This document shows positions 17,620 to 25,691 of a stretch of 36,784 bases of DNA, in pieces (the first letter of the stretch is position 1; every line of letters begins with the position of its first letter). The notes below the pieces were generated by a model, which was not told the DNA's origin, made no database searches, and worked only from the letters and a program-made list of their open reading frames with translations. Source of the stretch: Ideonella sp. A 288 (GTDB lineage Bacteria; Pseudomonadota; Gammaproteobacteria; Burkholderiales; Burkholderiaceae_C); assembly GCF_002198735.1 (NCBI RefSeq), contig NZ_MWLO01000075.1, positions 1-36,784 on the forward strand, given 5' to 3'. The position numbers and the translations under genes are program-made.

Positions 17620-18455
17620 GGCATGCCGCCCGGCTTCGTCAGGCGGCGCTCCAGGGCCTGGCCATGGCGCCACACCTTCAGCACCAGCGCAGAGCCGGGC
17701 GGCAGGACGAGCACCCGCTCGGCCAGGTCGGCGGCGTCGGCCAGATCGACGCCGTCGGCGGACAGCAGGATGTCGCCTGTTTGCAGGTCTGCGGCGGCCG
17801 CATGTCCGTCGGCCACGACCGCCAGCACCCGCACGCCGCGGCGGTCACCCAGCCCTGCGGCACGCGCCTCGTCCGGCGTCAGGCTTCGAACGTCCAGCCC
17901 GACGCGCGGGCCGGGTGGGGCCACCGCCGGGCCGGGCGGCCGACAGTCCAGGCCGACGCGGATGACCTCGGGATAGCGGATCGACTGCAGGTCGGCGGCC
18001 ACCGAGTGGCCGGTGGCCGCCCCGACGGCCACGCCGCTGAGCACCACGATGACGCCCAGCGGCGGGATGAAGGACAGGGCGGTCGCCCCGACGGCCGCCC
18101 CGATCGCGGCGCCCCCGGCCACCCCGCCCGCCACGGCACCCGCGGCGCCCGGCGGCGCCACCGTGGCCGGGGCGCCGGTGCGGCCCGACGCGCCTGGCGC
18201 CGCCTGGCAAGTCACCTGCAACGGCGCATGGGAGGTGGTCAGGCTCACCGTGCCGGGTGTGCTGGGCAGGGTCCAATGGCCCACGTCGTTGCTCAGTTCG
18301 CAGCGCGCTGCATCGCATCCCGGGGTTTCGATACGCACCGTCTGCGTCATCGGTCGGCCCGGCGCGGCGCACCCCGCGAGCAGCAGGGACAGGACTGCTG
18401 TGCCTGCCAGCATCGGCGTCGAGAAGAGCCCGACCGAGGCGCGAAAGGGGTCCAT
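17616..18455 (-). CDS. PDZ-domain lipoprotein
   Basis: The 279-residue product has a lipoprotein signal peptide ending LSLLLAGC (cysteine at about residue 29). A variable domain follows, with two cysteines close together (GCDAARCEL). A glycine/alanine-rich hydrophobic stretch (about 100-150, with GGVAGGAAIGAAVGA) looks like a glycine-zipper or membrane-inserting segment. A C-terminal PDZ domain (about 190-275) shows LTPDEARAAGLGDRRGVRVL, GDILLSADG and PPGSALVLKVWRHG. PDZ domains of this type bind C-termini of envelope proteins. The start ATG 18455 could also be 18413, which would give a shorter signal. It is the first gene of a coupled pair with the lipoprotein at 16933. TAGAGT eight nt before ATG may be its -10. 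Confidence 0.7.
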   Translation of the reverse strand: MDPFRASVGLFSTPMLAGTAVLSLLLAGCAAPGRPMTQTVRIETPGCDAARCELSNDVGHWTLPSTPGTVSLTTSHAPLQVTCQAAPGASGRTGAPATVAPPGAAGAVAGGVAGGAAIGAAVGATALSFIPPLGVIVVLSGVAVGAATGHSVAADLQSIRYPEVIRVGLDCRPPGPAVAPPGPRVGLDVRSLTPDEARAAGLGDRRGVRVLAVVADGHAAAADLQTGDILLSADGVDLADAADLAERVLVLPPGSALVLKVWRHGQALERRLTKPGGMP

Positions 18456-18463
18456 GCGAGCCC

Positions 18464-18469
18464 ACTCTA
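18464..18469 (-). promoter_or_regulatory. Possible -10 box of the lipoprotein operon
   Basis: TAGAGT on the minus strand is eight nt before the PDZ lipoprotein start codon. The same hexamer serves as the pstS -10. No good -35 is seen. The placement would make the message almost leaderless. Confidence 0.35.
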
Positions 18470-18644
18470 GGCCCGACGGCGGCCGTGCCGTTGCTGCAAC
18501 TCAAGCGACGAGCGGCCGCACCACGCGGCGCGATCGGATCGGCGCAAGGGCGGGGTGTCTGGGGCCTGAGGCCGCCGATGTCACGCCCTGCAGTGGCTGG
18601 GTGTGGCCGGTGCCCGTCGCGGCGAGACTGTGGCCCTGGGGCGT

Positions 18645-18661
18645 CCCTTCGGTGAGAAGGG
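18645..18661 (-). terminator. Hairpin after ffs, probable terminator
   Basis: Just past the SRP RNA on the minus strand, CCCTTC pairs with GAAGGG around a TCACC loop, and flanking bases (GTC with GAC) can extend the stem. There is no T-run afterwards, so it may act as a processing or weak termination signal. The rest of 18456-18644 contains no gene that I can see. Confidence 0.45.
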
Positions 18662-18663
18662 TG

Positions 18664-18756
18664 ACGAGCCTTGCCCTCGGCACTGGTTGCAACGGTTAGG
18701 GCTGCTTGGTTCCCCACCTGACCCGGTTGGCCGCGCTTCCATGCGAGGAGGCCCGT
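18664..18756 (-). ncRNA. ffs: Signal recognition particle RNA (4.5S)
   Basis: The minus strand between 18756 and 18664 contains the conserved apical domain of bacterial SRP RNA: GGTCAGG on the 5' side, AGCAGCC on the 3' side, and a TGG-GGAA-CCA hairpin between them with a GGAA tetraloop (18723-18700). The outer strands GGGCC (about 18754-18750) and GGCTC (about 18670-18666) close a long imperfect stem, giving an RNA of about 93-98 nt, a usual size for betaproteobacteria. It binds Ffh and FtsY to target nascent inner-membrane proteins. It lies downstream of the purM-like gene with its own -10 box. The exact ends are uncertain by a few bases; identity is nearly certain. Confidence 0.93.
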
Positions 18757-18764
18757 CGGGCGCG

Positions 18765-18770
18765 ATTGTA
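18765..18770 (-). promoter_or_regulatory. ffs promoter -10 box
   Basis: On the minus strand TACAAT is followed 7-9 nt later by the predicted 5' end of the SRP RNA. The -35 would lie in the last codons of the purM-like gene and is not well conserved. Confidence 0.6.
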
Positions 18771-18786
18771 GGCGAGTGCGCCCGGT

Positions 18787-19923
18787 TCAGCCCGAGGCGC
18801 GCAACTGCAGCGCGTCGTCGCCGTACTCGATGCCCAGCGGTTCGATGATCAGCCGCTTCGGCCCGGCTTCCACCGTGCCCGCGACCAATGCGTCGATGCC
18901 CAGGCCGCGGGCGATGGCCACGGCCTGGTCGGCCTGGGCCGCTGGCATGAACAGCGCGAAGCCAGCACCCATGTTGAGCGTGCCGTAGGCCTCGAAATCG
19001 TCCTGCTGCGCCTGCTGCTGGATGAAGCGCAGCACCGGCGGCACGGCCGGCACCTGGCGGATGCGGTAGGTGAAGGCGGCCGGGTGGCGCAGCAGCTTGC
19101 GCCAGCCATGGCCGGTGATGTTGGCCGCATAGTGCACGCCGATGCCGGCCTTCCACAGGGCCTCGGTCACCGGCGAATACAGCGTGGTCGGCGCCAGCAG
19201 CGCCTCGCCGTAGCCCAGCCCGGGCGCCACCTCGGTGAGCCACCCGGCGGGCAGGCGCTCGACCAGCTTGCGCGCCAGGCTCAGGCCGTTGGCGTGGATG
19301 CCGCTGGAGGCCAGCAGCACGATCGCATCGCCGGCGCCCAGCCGGTCGCCCAGCGACAGCCGCTCCTTCGGGCTGACCAGCCCGGTGCACGACGCGGCCA
19401 GGTCGATGCGGCCGGCCTCGACGATGCCCGCCAGCGCCGGCGTCTCGCCGCCCCCCCAGGCCACCCCGCACACCTCGCAGGCCTTGCGCCAGCCGGCGAC
19501 CAGCGCCTGGGCGCGTGCGGCGTCGCCGAACCAGTCGGAGCCACCGGCGGCCCAGTAGGCCTGCACCACCAGCGGCGTGGCGCCCACGGTGATGAGGTCG
19601 TTGACCGCCATCGCGATGGTGTCCTGCGCGATGCCGTCATACCAGCTGCGCCCGGTGAGCCGCGCCATCTCGTCGGCCACCAGGGCCTTGGAGCCCAGGC
19701 ATTCGACGATCGAGGCCAGGTAAAAGGGGCCGAGATCGACCACGTAGGCCGACTCGCCGCGCGAAGCCTGCACCTCGTCGAAGCCATGGGCCTGCAGTTG
19801 CACCGCCGTGGCGGCCGCGGCGCGCTGGGCGCTGACCTTCAGCGGGTCGATCAGGTCGTAGTTGACACCGGCGTGTTCGTAACTCAGCGTGCCGTGCGCG
19901 GCGGTCGGGGAGGCGGGCTTCAT
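18787..19923 (-). CDS. Divergent AIR synthase (PurM) family protein
   Basis: The 378-residue protein starts MKPASPTAAHGTLSYEHAGV and has the PurM fold landmarks: IAMAVNDLITVGATPLVV, a GGGETPALAGIVEAGRIDLAA stretch (GGET motif) and LASSGIHANGLSLARKL. The canonical PurM loop GTDGVGTK is missing; the equivalent place reads VVDLGPFYLASIVECLGSK. This suggests a paralogue of phosphoribosylformylglycinamidine cyclo-ligase (formylglycinamidine ribotide to aminoimidazole ribotide, ATP-dependent) rather than the housekeeping enzyme. Automatic tools may still call it PurM. I would expect a standard purM elsewhere in the genome; if there is none, this gene could be the working copy. ATG 19923 lies 7 nt after GATAAT with no ribosome site, suggesting a leaderless message. 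It is divergent from dnaX, 84 nt away. Confidence 0.7.
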   Translation of the reverse strand: MKPASPTAAHGTLSYEHAGVNYDLIDPLKVSAQRAAAATAVQLQAHGFDEVQASRGESAYVVDLGPFYLASIVECLGSKALVADEMARLTGRSWYDGIAQDTIAMAVNDLITVGATPLVVQAYWAAGGSDWFGDAARAQALVAGWRKACEVCGVAWGGGETPALAGIVEAGRIDLAASCTGLVSPKERLSLGDRLGAGDAIVLLASSGIHANGLSLARKLVERLPAGWLTEVAPGLGYGEALLAPTTLYSPVTEALWKAGIGVHYAANITGHGWRKLLRHPAAFTYRIRQVPAVPPVLRFIQQQAQQDDFEAYGTLNMGAGFALFMPAAQADQAVAIARGLGIDALVAGTVEAGPKRLIIEPLGIEYGDDALQLRASG

Positions 19924-19930
19924 CGGCCGG

Positions 19931-19936
19931 ATTATC
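19931..19936 (-). promoter_or_regulatory. Probable -10 box of the purM-like gene
   Basis: GATAAT on the minus strand sits 7 nt upstream of the start codon with no Shine-Dalgarno sequence between, so transcription would begin at or near the ATG. No good -35 is visible. Confidence 0.5.
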
Positions 19937-19995
19937 GGCGACGCGGCCGTCGGCGCAGGCGGCGCCGGGCGGGCCGCGGCCACGGGGCAGGCCCC

Positions 19996-20001
19996 TAGAA
20001 T
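19996..20001 (+). promoter_or_regulatory. Probable -10 box of dnaX
   Basis: TAGAAT ends 6 nt before the dnaX ATG. There is no ribosome site, so the dnaX-ybaB-recR message may be leaderless. The -35 region is GC-rich and unconvincing. Confidence 0.5.
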
Positions 20002-20007
20002 GACCGC

Positions 20008-21984
20008 ATGAGCGACCTCGTCCTGGCCCGCAAGTACCGGCCCCTCACCTTCGACCAGATGGTCGGGCAGGGGCATGTGGTGCAGGCGCTGGGCAACGCG
20101 CTCACCAGCGGTCGCCTGCACCATGCCTACCTTTTCACCGGCACGCGGGGCATCGGCAAGACCACGGTCAGCCGCATCCTGGCCAAGAGCCTCAACTGCA
20201 CGGGGCTGGATGGGCAAGGGGGCGTCACCGCGCACCCCTGCGGCCGTTGCCAGGCCTGCACCGAGATCGACGCCGACCGCTACATCGACTACATCGAGAT
20301 GGATGCCGCCAGCAACGGCGGCAAGGACGAGATCCGCGATCTGATCGAGCGGGCGGCCTACAAGCCCAGCGTCGGCCGCTACAAGGTGTTCATGATCGAC
20401 GAGGCACACCAGTTGTCGAAGGACGCGTTCAACGCGCTCCTGAAGACCCTGGAAGAGCCGCCCGAGTACCTGAAGTTCGTGCTGGCCACCACCGACCCCG
20501 AGAAGGTGCTGCCCACGGTGCTGAGCCGCTGCCTGCAGTTCAACCTGCGACCGATGGCGCCCGAGGTGGTGCATGCCCACCTGCTGGCGGTGCTCGAGGC
20601 CGAGGGCGTGCCGGCCGATGCCGGCTCGCTGCGGCTGCTGTCGCGGGCGGCGCGCGGCTCGATGCGCGACGCGCTGTCGCTCACCGACCAGGCCATTGCG
20701 TTCGGCGCCGGCCGGCTCGAGGAAGCCGGCGTGCGCACCATGCTCGGCACGGTCGACCGCTCGCATGCCACGCGGCTGGTGCAGGCGCTGGCCGCGCGCG
20801 ATGGCGCGGCCGTGCTGGCCACGGTGGACGCGCTGCGCGGCCTGGGCCTGTCGGCCGCCGGCACGATCGAAGAACTGGCCATGCTGCTGCAGCAGATGGC
20901 CATCGAGCAGGCGGTGCCCGGTGCACTGGACGACACCGATCCCGACACCGCCGCCGCGCGCCAACTGGCCGGCGAGATGCCGCCCGACGAGACCCAACTG
21001 CTTTACAGCATCGTGCTGCAGGGTCGGCCCGAGCTGAGCCTGCTGTCCGACGAGTACGCCGCGCTGACGATGGTGCTGCTGCGCCTGTTCGCCTTCCCGC
21101 CGCAGGGCCCGGCGCCGATGGCCGCCGCGCGCCATGCGCCGCTGCAGGCGGCACCGCGTGAGGCCCGCACCAGCGCCCCGGCCCGGCCGGTGGTGGCGCC
21201 GCCGCCCAGGGCCCTGCCAGCGGCCAAGCCGTCGGCGCTGCCCGTGTCGCTGCCGAAGACGGCGGGCGCGACCTCGGGCACGCCGGCCATGCCCCCCCTG
21301 GCCGCAGCGCCGCCGAGCGTGGTCGACGCGGCGAAGCCCAACGCCCAGCCCGCAGCGCCCGCGGCGGCGGTGCGCCGTTCCGACGAACCGCCGCCCTGGA
21401 TGGACGACACGCCGCCGGAGGAAGGCTATGGTGAGCCGGTGTCTGCCGAGCGGCCCGCATCGCCGGCCCCGATGCCGGAGCCGCAGGCCGAGCCGCCTGC
21501 TGCCGAGACATTGCAGCGCGGCGAGCCATCGAGGCCGGCGCCATCGTCCGTGCAACGCACCGAGGCCGGCGACCGCTGGTCCGAGCTCGTCCGCCCGGTG
21601 ATCGCCCGGGGAGGCATCGGGGCGCTGGTGCGCGAACTGGCCTTGCAGGCTGAACTGGTGTCGGTCGACAGCGTCGACGGCGCCGAGGTCTGGCGCCTGC
21701 GGGTCGAGCGCGAACCGCTGCGCGCCGAACCCTTGCGCGACAAATTGCAGGCGGCACTGCAGGCCGAGACCGGACGGCCGATGCGGCTGGTCGTCGAGTC
21801 CGGTGCCGCCCAGGATTCGCTGTCCCGCCGCGATGCCGAGGCCCGCGAGGCGGCCCAGCGAGACGCCGAGCAACTGATCCGCGGCGACCCCGCCGTGCAA
21901 ACGCTGATGGCCCAGTTCTCCACCGCCCGCATCGTGCCGGGCTCGATCAAGCCGATCACCGAACCAAGGAACGACACGCCATGA
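20008..21984 (+). CDS. dnaX: DNA polymerase III subunit gamma/tau
   Basis: DnaX is the clamp-loader ATPase that couples the replicase cores. The 658-residue protein (E. coli tau 643) has [16 protein letters not shown], Walker A GTRGIGKT (45-52), zinc cysteines C64, C78, C81 and C84, Walker B/DEAH (131-134) and sensor LSRC. A long Ala/Pro-rich linker (about 370-500) follows, then the tau-specific C-terminal part that binds the polymerase and helicase. I found no A-rich slippery heptamer of the E. coli type (AAAAAAG) that would yield gamma by frameshifting, so only tau is expected by this route. ATG 20008 is directly downstream of a -10 box. The stop overlaps the ybaB start (ATGA). Confidence 0.97.
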   Translation: MSDLVLARKYRPLTFDQMVGQGHVVQALGNALTSGRLHHAYLFTGTRGIGKTTVSRILAKSLNCTGLDGQGGVTAHPCGRCQACTEIDADRYIDYIEMDAASNGGKDEIRDLIERAAYKPSVGRYKVFMIDEAHQLSKDAFNALLKTLEEPPEYLKFVLATTDPEKVLPTVLSRCLQFNLRPMAPEVVHAHLLAVLEAEGVPADAGSLRLLSRAARGSMRDALSLTDQAIAFGAGRLEEAGVRTMLGTVDRSHATRLVQALAARDGAAVLATVDALRGLGLSAAGTIEELAMLLQQMAIEQAVPGALDDTDPDTAAARQLAGEMPPDETQLLYSIVLQGRPELSLLSDEYAALTMVLLRLFAFPPQGPAPMAAARHAPLQAAPREARTSAPARPVVAPPPRALPAAKPSALPVSLPKTAGATSGTPAMPPLAAAPPSVVDAAKPNAQPAAPAAAVRRSDEPPPWMDDTPPEEGYGEPVSAERPASPAPMPEPQAEPPAAETLQRGEPSRPAPSSVQRTEAGDRWSELVRPVIARGGIGALVRELALQAELVSVDSVDGAEVWRLRVEREPLRAEPLRDKLQAALQAETGRPMRLVVESGAAQDSLSRRDAEAREAAQRDAEQLIRGDPAVQTLMAQFSTARIVPGSIKPITEPRNDTP

Positions 21985-22307
21985 TGAAGAACCAACTCGC
22001 CGGCCTGATGAAGCAGGCCCAGGCGATGCAGGACAACCTGAAGAAGGCCCAGGACGAACTGGCCACGATCGAGGTCGAAGGCCAGAGCGGCGCCGGCCTG
22101 GTCAAGGTGCAGATGACCTGCAAGCACGACGTGAAGCGCGTCACCATCGACCCCAGCCTGCTGGCCGAGGACAAGGACATGCTGGAGGATCTGGTGGCCG
22201 CTGCCTTCAACGACGCCGTGCGCCGCGCCGAGGCCACCTCGCAGGAGAAGATGGGCAAGCTCACCGCCGGCATGCCGCAGATCCCCGGCATGAAGTTCCC
22301 GTTCTGA
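21981..22307 (+). CDS. ybaB: Nucleoid-associated protein YbaB/EbfC family
   Basis: This small DNA-binding protein forms dimers that bind the chromosome. It is encoded between dnaX and recR in many bacteria. The 108-residue sequence reads [20 protein letters not shown], an amphipathic N-terminal helix, then [17 protein letters not shown] and the conserved helix [15 protein letters not shown]. It ends in the typical Gly/Met/Pro tail ([13 protein letters not shown]). The start overlaps the dnaX stop by four bases. A second ATG one codon later could be used instead. recR begins 52 nt downstream. Confidence 0.96.
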   Translation: MMKNQLAGLMKQAQAMQDNLKKAQDELATIEVEGQSGAGLVKVQMTCKHDVKRVTIDPSLLAEDKDMLEDLVAAAFNDAVRRAEATSQEKMGKLTAGMPQIPGMKFPF

Positions 22308-22359
22308 CGGGGGCTGGCAGCCCATTGGCTGGCCTGCGCCTGCGAGCAGCGAGCGCACC

Positions 22360-22947
22360 GTGACCGAACACAGCCTGGAAGGCCTGATCGAGGCGCTGCG
22401 CCGACTGCCCGGCGTGGGCGTGAAGTCGGCCCAGCGCATGGCCTATCACCTGCTGCAGCACGACCGCGACGGCGCGCAACGGCTGGCCGGTGCGCTGCTC
22501 GATGCGGTGCAGAGCATCCACCACTGCACCCGCTGCCACACCTTCAGCGAGGCCGAGGTCTGCGGCATCTGCCGCGACACCTCGCGCGATGCGCACCAGT
22601 TGCTGGTCGTCGAGACGCCGGCCGACCTGGCCGCGATGGAGCGCAGCGGCAGCTACCGCGGGCTGTACTTCGTGCTGATGGGGCGCCTGAGCCCGCTCGA
22701 TGGCATCGGGCTGGCCGACATCGGTGTGCACCCGCTGCTCGAGCGGGCGGCTGACGGGGTGGTCGACGAGGTGATCCTGGCCACCAATTTCACCGCCGAG
22801 GGCGAGGCGACGGCGCATGTGCTGGCCCAGGCCTTGAAGGCGCGCGGCCTGAAGGTCACGCGACTGGCGCGCGGCGTGCCCGCCGGCAGCGAACTCGAGT
22901 ACGTGGACCTGTCCACCCTGGCCCACGCGTTGAGCGACCGGCGATGA
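22360..22947 (+). CDS. recR: Recombination protein RecR
   Basis: RecR acts with RecF and RecO to load RecA on gapped DNA. The 195-residue protein has the N-terminal helix-hairpin-helix ([20 protein letters not shown]), the zinc finger C56-x2-C59-x8-C68-x2-C71 and a Toprim domain ([14 protein letters not shown] onward). The C-terminal part contains [15 protein letters not shown] and [18 protein letters not shown] 22360 is the start, as the sequence upstream is not conserved. The stop overlaps the ATG of the cupin gene (ATGA), making the cupin a fourth member of the dnaX operon. Confidence 0.97.
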   Translation: MTEHSLEGLIEALRRLPGVGVKSAQRMAYHLLQHDRDGAQRLAGALLDAVQSIHHCTRCHTFSEAEVCGICRDTSRDAHQLLVVETPADLAAMERSGSYRGLYFVLMGRLSPLDGIGLADIGVHPLLERAADGVVDEVILATNFTAEGEATAHVLAQALKARGLKVTRLARGVPAGSELEYVDLSTLAHALSDRR

Positions 22948-23327
22948 CGAGCGAACTGAGCGCACTGCTCAAGCTGGGCGCGTCGATGCCCGGCGAGCCC
23001 GAGGTCGATCGCCCCCGCCCTGAACGTCTGATCGACGGCAACCCTCGCCGCGAGACCTGGAACGTCGTCGATGCGCCGCTGGCGCCGGGCAGCCGCCTGT
23101 ATTGCGGCGTCTGGCGCTGTGAACCCGGACACTGGCGCATCGCCTTCGGCCCGCATGAGCACGAGTTGTTCACCGTGCTCGCCGGCCGATGCCGGGTGCA
23201 TGGAGCGGATGGCTCGGTGTGCGAGGTGGGCCCGGGCGAGGCGCTGGCCCTCGCGCCGGGCTTTCAGGGCTCGTTCGAGGTGATCGAGCCGCTGACCAAG
23301 AGCTACGCGATCGTGGACGTGGCCTGA
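22944..23327 (+). CDS. Small cupin-domain protein
   Basis: The 127-residue protein is a single-domain cupin of the EutQ/ureidoglycine-aminohydrolase-like type (Cupin_3). It shows a beta-barrel pattern with [32 protein letters not shown] and [21 protein letters not shown]. The first barrel motif keeps HEHE, which could hold a metal, but the second conserved histidine is not obvious. Substrate is unknown. The protein is likely cytoplasmic, having no signal peptide. The ATG overlaps the recR stop, so translation is coupled to recR. The gene is convergent with mltD, 19 nt away. I know of no functional link between this cupin type and RecR. Confidence 0.75.
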   Translation: MTSELSALLKLGASMPGEPEVDRPRPERLIDGNPRRETWNVVDAPLAPGSRLYCGVWRCEPGHWRIAFGPHEHELFTVLAGRCRVHGADGSVCEVGPGEALALAPGFQGSFEVIEPLTKSYAIVDVA

Positions 23328-23346
23328 ACCAGGCCGGCTGCCGCGA

Positions 23347-24921
23347 TCAGCGCGCGCGGCGCGCCGGCGGGCCCGGCCGCACCACCCGCTTGCCGCCTGT
23401 GGATGCCACGGTGCGCACGTTGGACCGCACCGCCTTGCGCGCCATCACGCTGCGCTTGGCTGGCACCATCACGACCACCGCCTGGCCGGCCTTGAAGTGG
23501 CCGTTGGCAGCTACACCGTTCCACTGGGCCACCTGGGCGGCGCTGACCTTGTACTGCCGTGCGACAGCGGCCACCGTGGTGCCGCGCTTGCCGGCCTTGA
23601 AGCTGACCTTGCGCAGCGGCGGCAGGTCGGGGGCCAGCGCCAGCATGGCGTTGTCGGCCACGTGGGTGGCGACGTCCTGGCTGCGTTGACCGTTGCGCGG
23701 CACGAGCAGGGTGGATCCGGCCTTGACCAGCATGCGCGGGGGGATGCGGTTCACTTCGCGCAGGGCGGCCTCGCTCATGCCCACCTGGCGCGCGGCTTCG
23801 GCCGGGCGCACGGTCTTGGGTGCCACCCAGGCGGTCCAGCTGGCCAGCGGGCCCTTGTGGCGGTTCACCGCCCGCACGAAGGCGTTGGCGGCGTCGTAGG
23901 GCAGCAGCACCTGCGGCGTGCCGGCGGCCAGGATCACCGGCTTGTTCATCTGCGGGTTGAGCTGCTTGAACTCGTCGAGCGGCAGTCCGGCCAGGCGGGC
24001 GGCCAGGTCGACATCGATGTCGCGGTCGATTGGCACGGCCAGGAAGTAGGGGTGGTTCTGCAACGGCGGCAGCGTCAGGCCGAAGGCCTCCGGCCGGGCC
24101 ACGATGTTCTTGATGGCCTGCAGCTTGGGCACGTAGTTGCGGGTCTCGTCGGGCATGCGCAACCGGTCGTAGGTGCCGGGCTGGCCAGCCCGCTGGTTGT
24201 TGGCAATGGCCCGCTTCACGCTGCCCTGGCCCCAGTTGTAGGCGGCCAGCGCCAGGTGCCAGTCGTCGAACATGTCGTGCAGGGTCTTCAGGTAGTCGAG
24301 CGCGGCACGGGTGGACGCGAGCACGTCGCGGCGGTCGTCGCGGAAGATGTTCTGCTTGAGGTCGTAGTCGCGCCCCGTGCCGGGGACGAACTGCCACATG
24401 CCGGAGGCCTTGGCGGTGGACATGGCCTGCGGGTTGAAGGCACTCTCGATGAAGGGCAGCAGTGCCAGGTCGGTCGGCATGCCGCGGCGCTCGAGGTCGT
24501 CGACGATGTGGAAAAGGTAGCGGCCACCGCGTTCGAGCATGCGCTGCATGTACTCGGGCTTGGCGCTGTAGTACTGCTCCCACTTGCGCACCAGATCGCT
24601 GTCGAGGTCGGGCATGGCAAAGCCCTGGCGGGCGCGGCGCCACAGGTCGGTGTGGGCGGTGGCATCGTCCAGGTCGATGCGCACCTCGGGCCGCAGCGGG
24701 TCGACGGGTGCCGCCAGCGGGGTGGTTTCGGCAGGCTGCGCCACGGGCTGGGCCGGGGGCGGCGCTGCCACCACCGCTACCGGCGGCTCCACCGGGGCGG
24801 GGGCCTGCACCGGCTCTGGAGCCACCGCTACCGCCGGGGGCGGCACGGGCACCGGTGCCGTGGCGCAGGCGGCGAGGGTGAGGGCGGCACAGGCCGGCAG
24901 CAGACGCAGCAGGTTCATCAT
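23347..24921 (-). CDS. mltD: Membrane-bound lytic murein transglycosylase D
   Basis: MltD cleaves peptidoglycan glycan strands to form anhydromuropeptides at the outer membrane. The 524-residue lipoprotein precursor has a signal peptide with lipobox LAAC (C19). A Pro/Ala-rich linker (22-78) follows, then the SLT domain with catalytic E159 in LPFIESAFNP and the MWQFVPGTGRDYDL and AAYNWGQGSV motifs. The C-terminal part has two LysM-like repeats (EAARQVGMSEAALREVN and VAAVARQYKVSAAQVAQWNG). It is longer than E. coli MltD (452) because of the linker and a basic tail. ATG 24921 overlaps the gloB stop (ATGA), and a second ATG follows one codon later. It is the second gene of gloB-mltD, neighbours in many proteobacteria. 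Confidence 0.94.
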   Translation of the reverse strand: MMNLLRLLPACAALTLAACATAPVPVPPPAVAVAPEPVQAPAPVEPPVAVVAAPPPAQPVAQPAETTPLAAPVDPLRPEVRIDLDDATAHTDLWRRARQGFAMPDLDSDLVRKWEQYYSAKPEYMQRMLERGGRYLFHIVDDLERRGMPTDLALLPFIESAFNPQAMSTAKASGMWQFVPGTGRDYDLKQNIFRDDRRDVLASTRAALDYLKTLHDMFDDWHLALAAYNWGQGSVKRAIANNQRAGQPGTYDRLRMPDETRNYVPKLQAIKNIVARPEAFGLTLPPLQNHPYFLAVPIDRDIDVDLAARLAGLPLDEFKQLNPQMNKPVILAAGTPQVLLPYDAANAFVRAVNRHKGPLASWTAWVAPKTVRPAEAARQVGMSEAALREVNRIPPRMLVKAGSTLLVPRNGQRSQDVATHVADNAMLALAPDLPPLRKVSFKAGKRGTTVAAVARQYKVSAAQVAQWNGVAANGHFKAGQAVVVMVPAKRSVMARKAVRSNVRTVASTGGKRVVRPGPPARRAR

Positions 24922-25691
24922 CGGTAGGTGTTCTTCCATTCGCGCAGGGCGCCCAGCACGGCGGGGCCGCTGTCGTCGGCCGCACCGCGTTGGCGGGCAG
25001 CGGCCTGCACCGCCGGAATGGCGCAGCGCAGGAAGGGATTGATCTCGAGCTCGCGGCCGATGGTGGACGGCAGCGTCGACCGGCCATCGGCACGCAGCGA
25101 ACGGCAGACCTGAATGTGGTCGGCGATGGCCGCATTGTCGGGCTCGACGGCGGCCGCGAAGCGCAGGTTGGATTCGGTGTACTCGTGGGCGCAGCACACC
25201 TGCGTGTCGGGCGGCAGTGCTGCCAGGCTCGACAGAGAGGCGTGCATCTGCGCTGCCGTGCCTTCGAACAGGCGGCCGCAGCCGGCCGAGAACAGCGTGT
25301 CGCCGCAGAAGAGGATGGGGGCCTGGCCCTGGGGGGGGCGATGGACGAAGGCGATGTGCCCGGCGGTGTGGCCCGGCACGTCGATCACGTCGAAGGCGAG
25401 CCCGGCCACCTGCACCGTGTCGCCATGGTGCAGTGCCCGAAAGGGCGTCGGAATGTCCTCGCGCACCGGCCCGAAGACCTCACCGTGCAAGCTGGACCTG
25501 AGCGCATCGACACCACCGACATGGTCCGGGTGGTGGTGCGTCACTAGAATGCCGGCGAGTTCGAGACCTCTGGACTCGAGCGCGGCCTGCACAGGCTGCG
25601 CGTCGCCCGGATCGACAACGATGGCCCGATGGCCATCGTGGAGCATCCAGATGTAGTTGTCGGTGAATGCGGGCAGGGCAATCAGGTTCAT
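24918..25691 (-). CDS. gloB: Hydroxyacylglutathione hydrolase (glyoxalase II)
   Basis: Glyoxalase II splits S-D-lactoylglutathione to D-lactate and glutathione, the second step of methylglyoxal detoxification. The 257-residue protein has the metallo-beta-lactamase metal motif THHHPDH (H52, H54, D56, H57) and the later ligands in VPGHTAGHIAFV, FCGDTLFSAGCGRLFEG and CCAHEYTESNLRFA. The C-terminal substrate-binding part ends with NPFLRCAIPAVQ. It begins [15 protein letters not shown], the usual start. The start codon overlaps the divergent yafS start codon. The -10 box TATAAT lies at 25713-25708 within yafS coding sequence, 16 nt before the ATG. Confidence 0.96.
   Translation of the reverse strand: MNLIALPAFTDNYIWMLHDGHRAIVVDPGDAQPVQAALESRGLELAGILVTHHHPDHVGGVDALRSSLHGEVFGPVREDIPTPFRALHHGDTVQVAGLAFDVIDVPGHTAGHIAFVHRPPQGQAPILFCGDTLFSAGCGRLFEGTAAQMHASLSSLAALPPDTQVCCAHEYTESNLRFAAAVEPDNAAIADHIQVCRSLRADGRSTLPSTIGRELEINPFLRCAIPAVQAAARQRGAADDSGPAVLGALREWKNTYR

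Noticed and set aside
19924-21900. An extension of the purM-like frame antisense through dnaX (over 1,000 codons in total)
   Set aside because: The conserved protein starts at 19923, and sequence beyond it is an antisense read of dnaX with no domain signature.
20008-21984. Programmed frameshift site in dnaX producing gamma
   Set aside because: No A-rich slippery heptamer or similar motif was seen. The coding sequence around the linker is GC-rich throughout.
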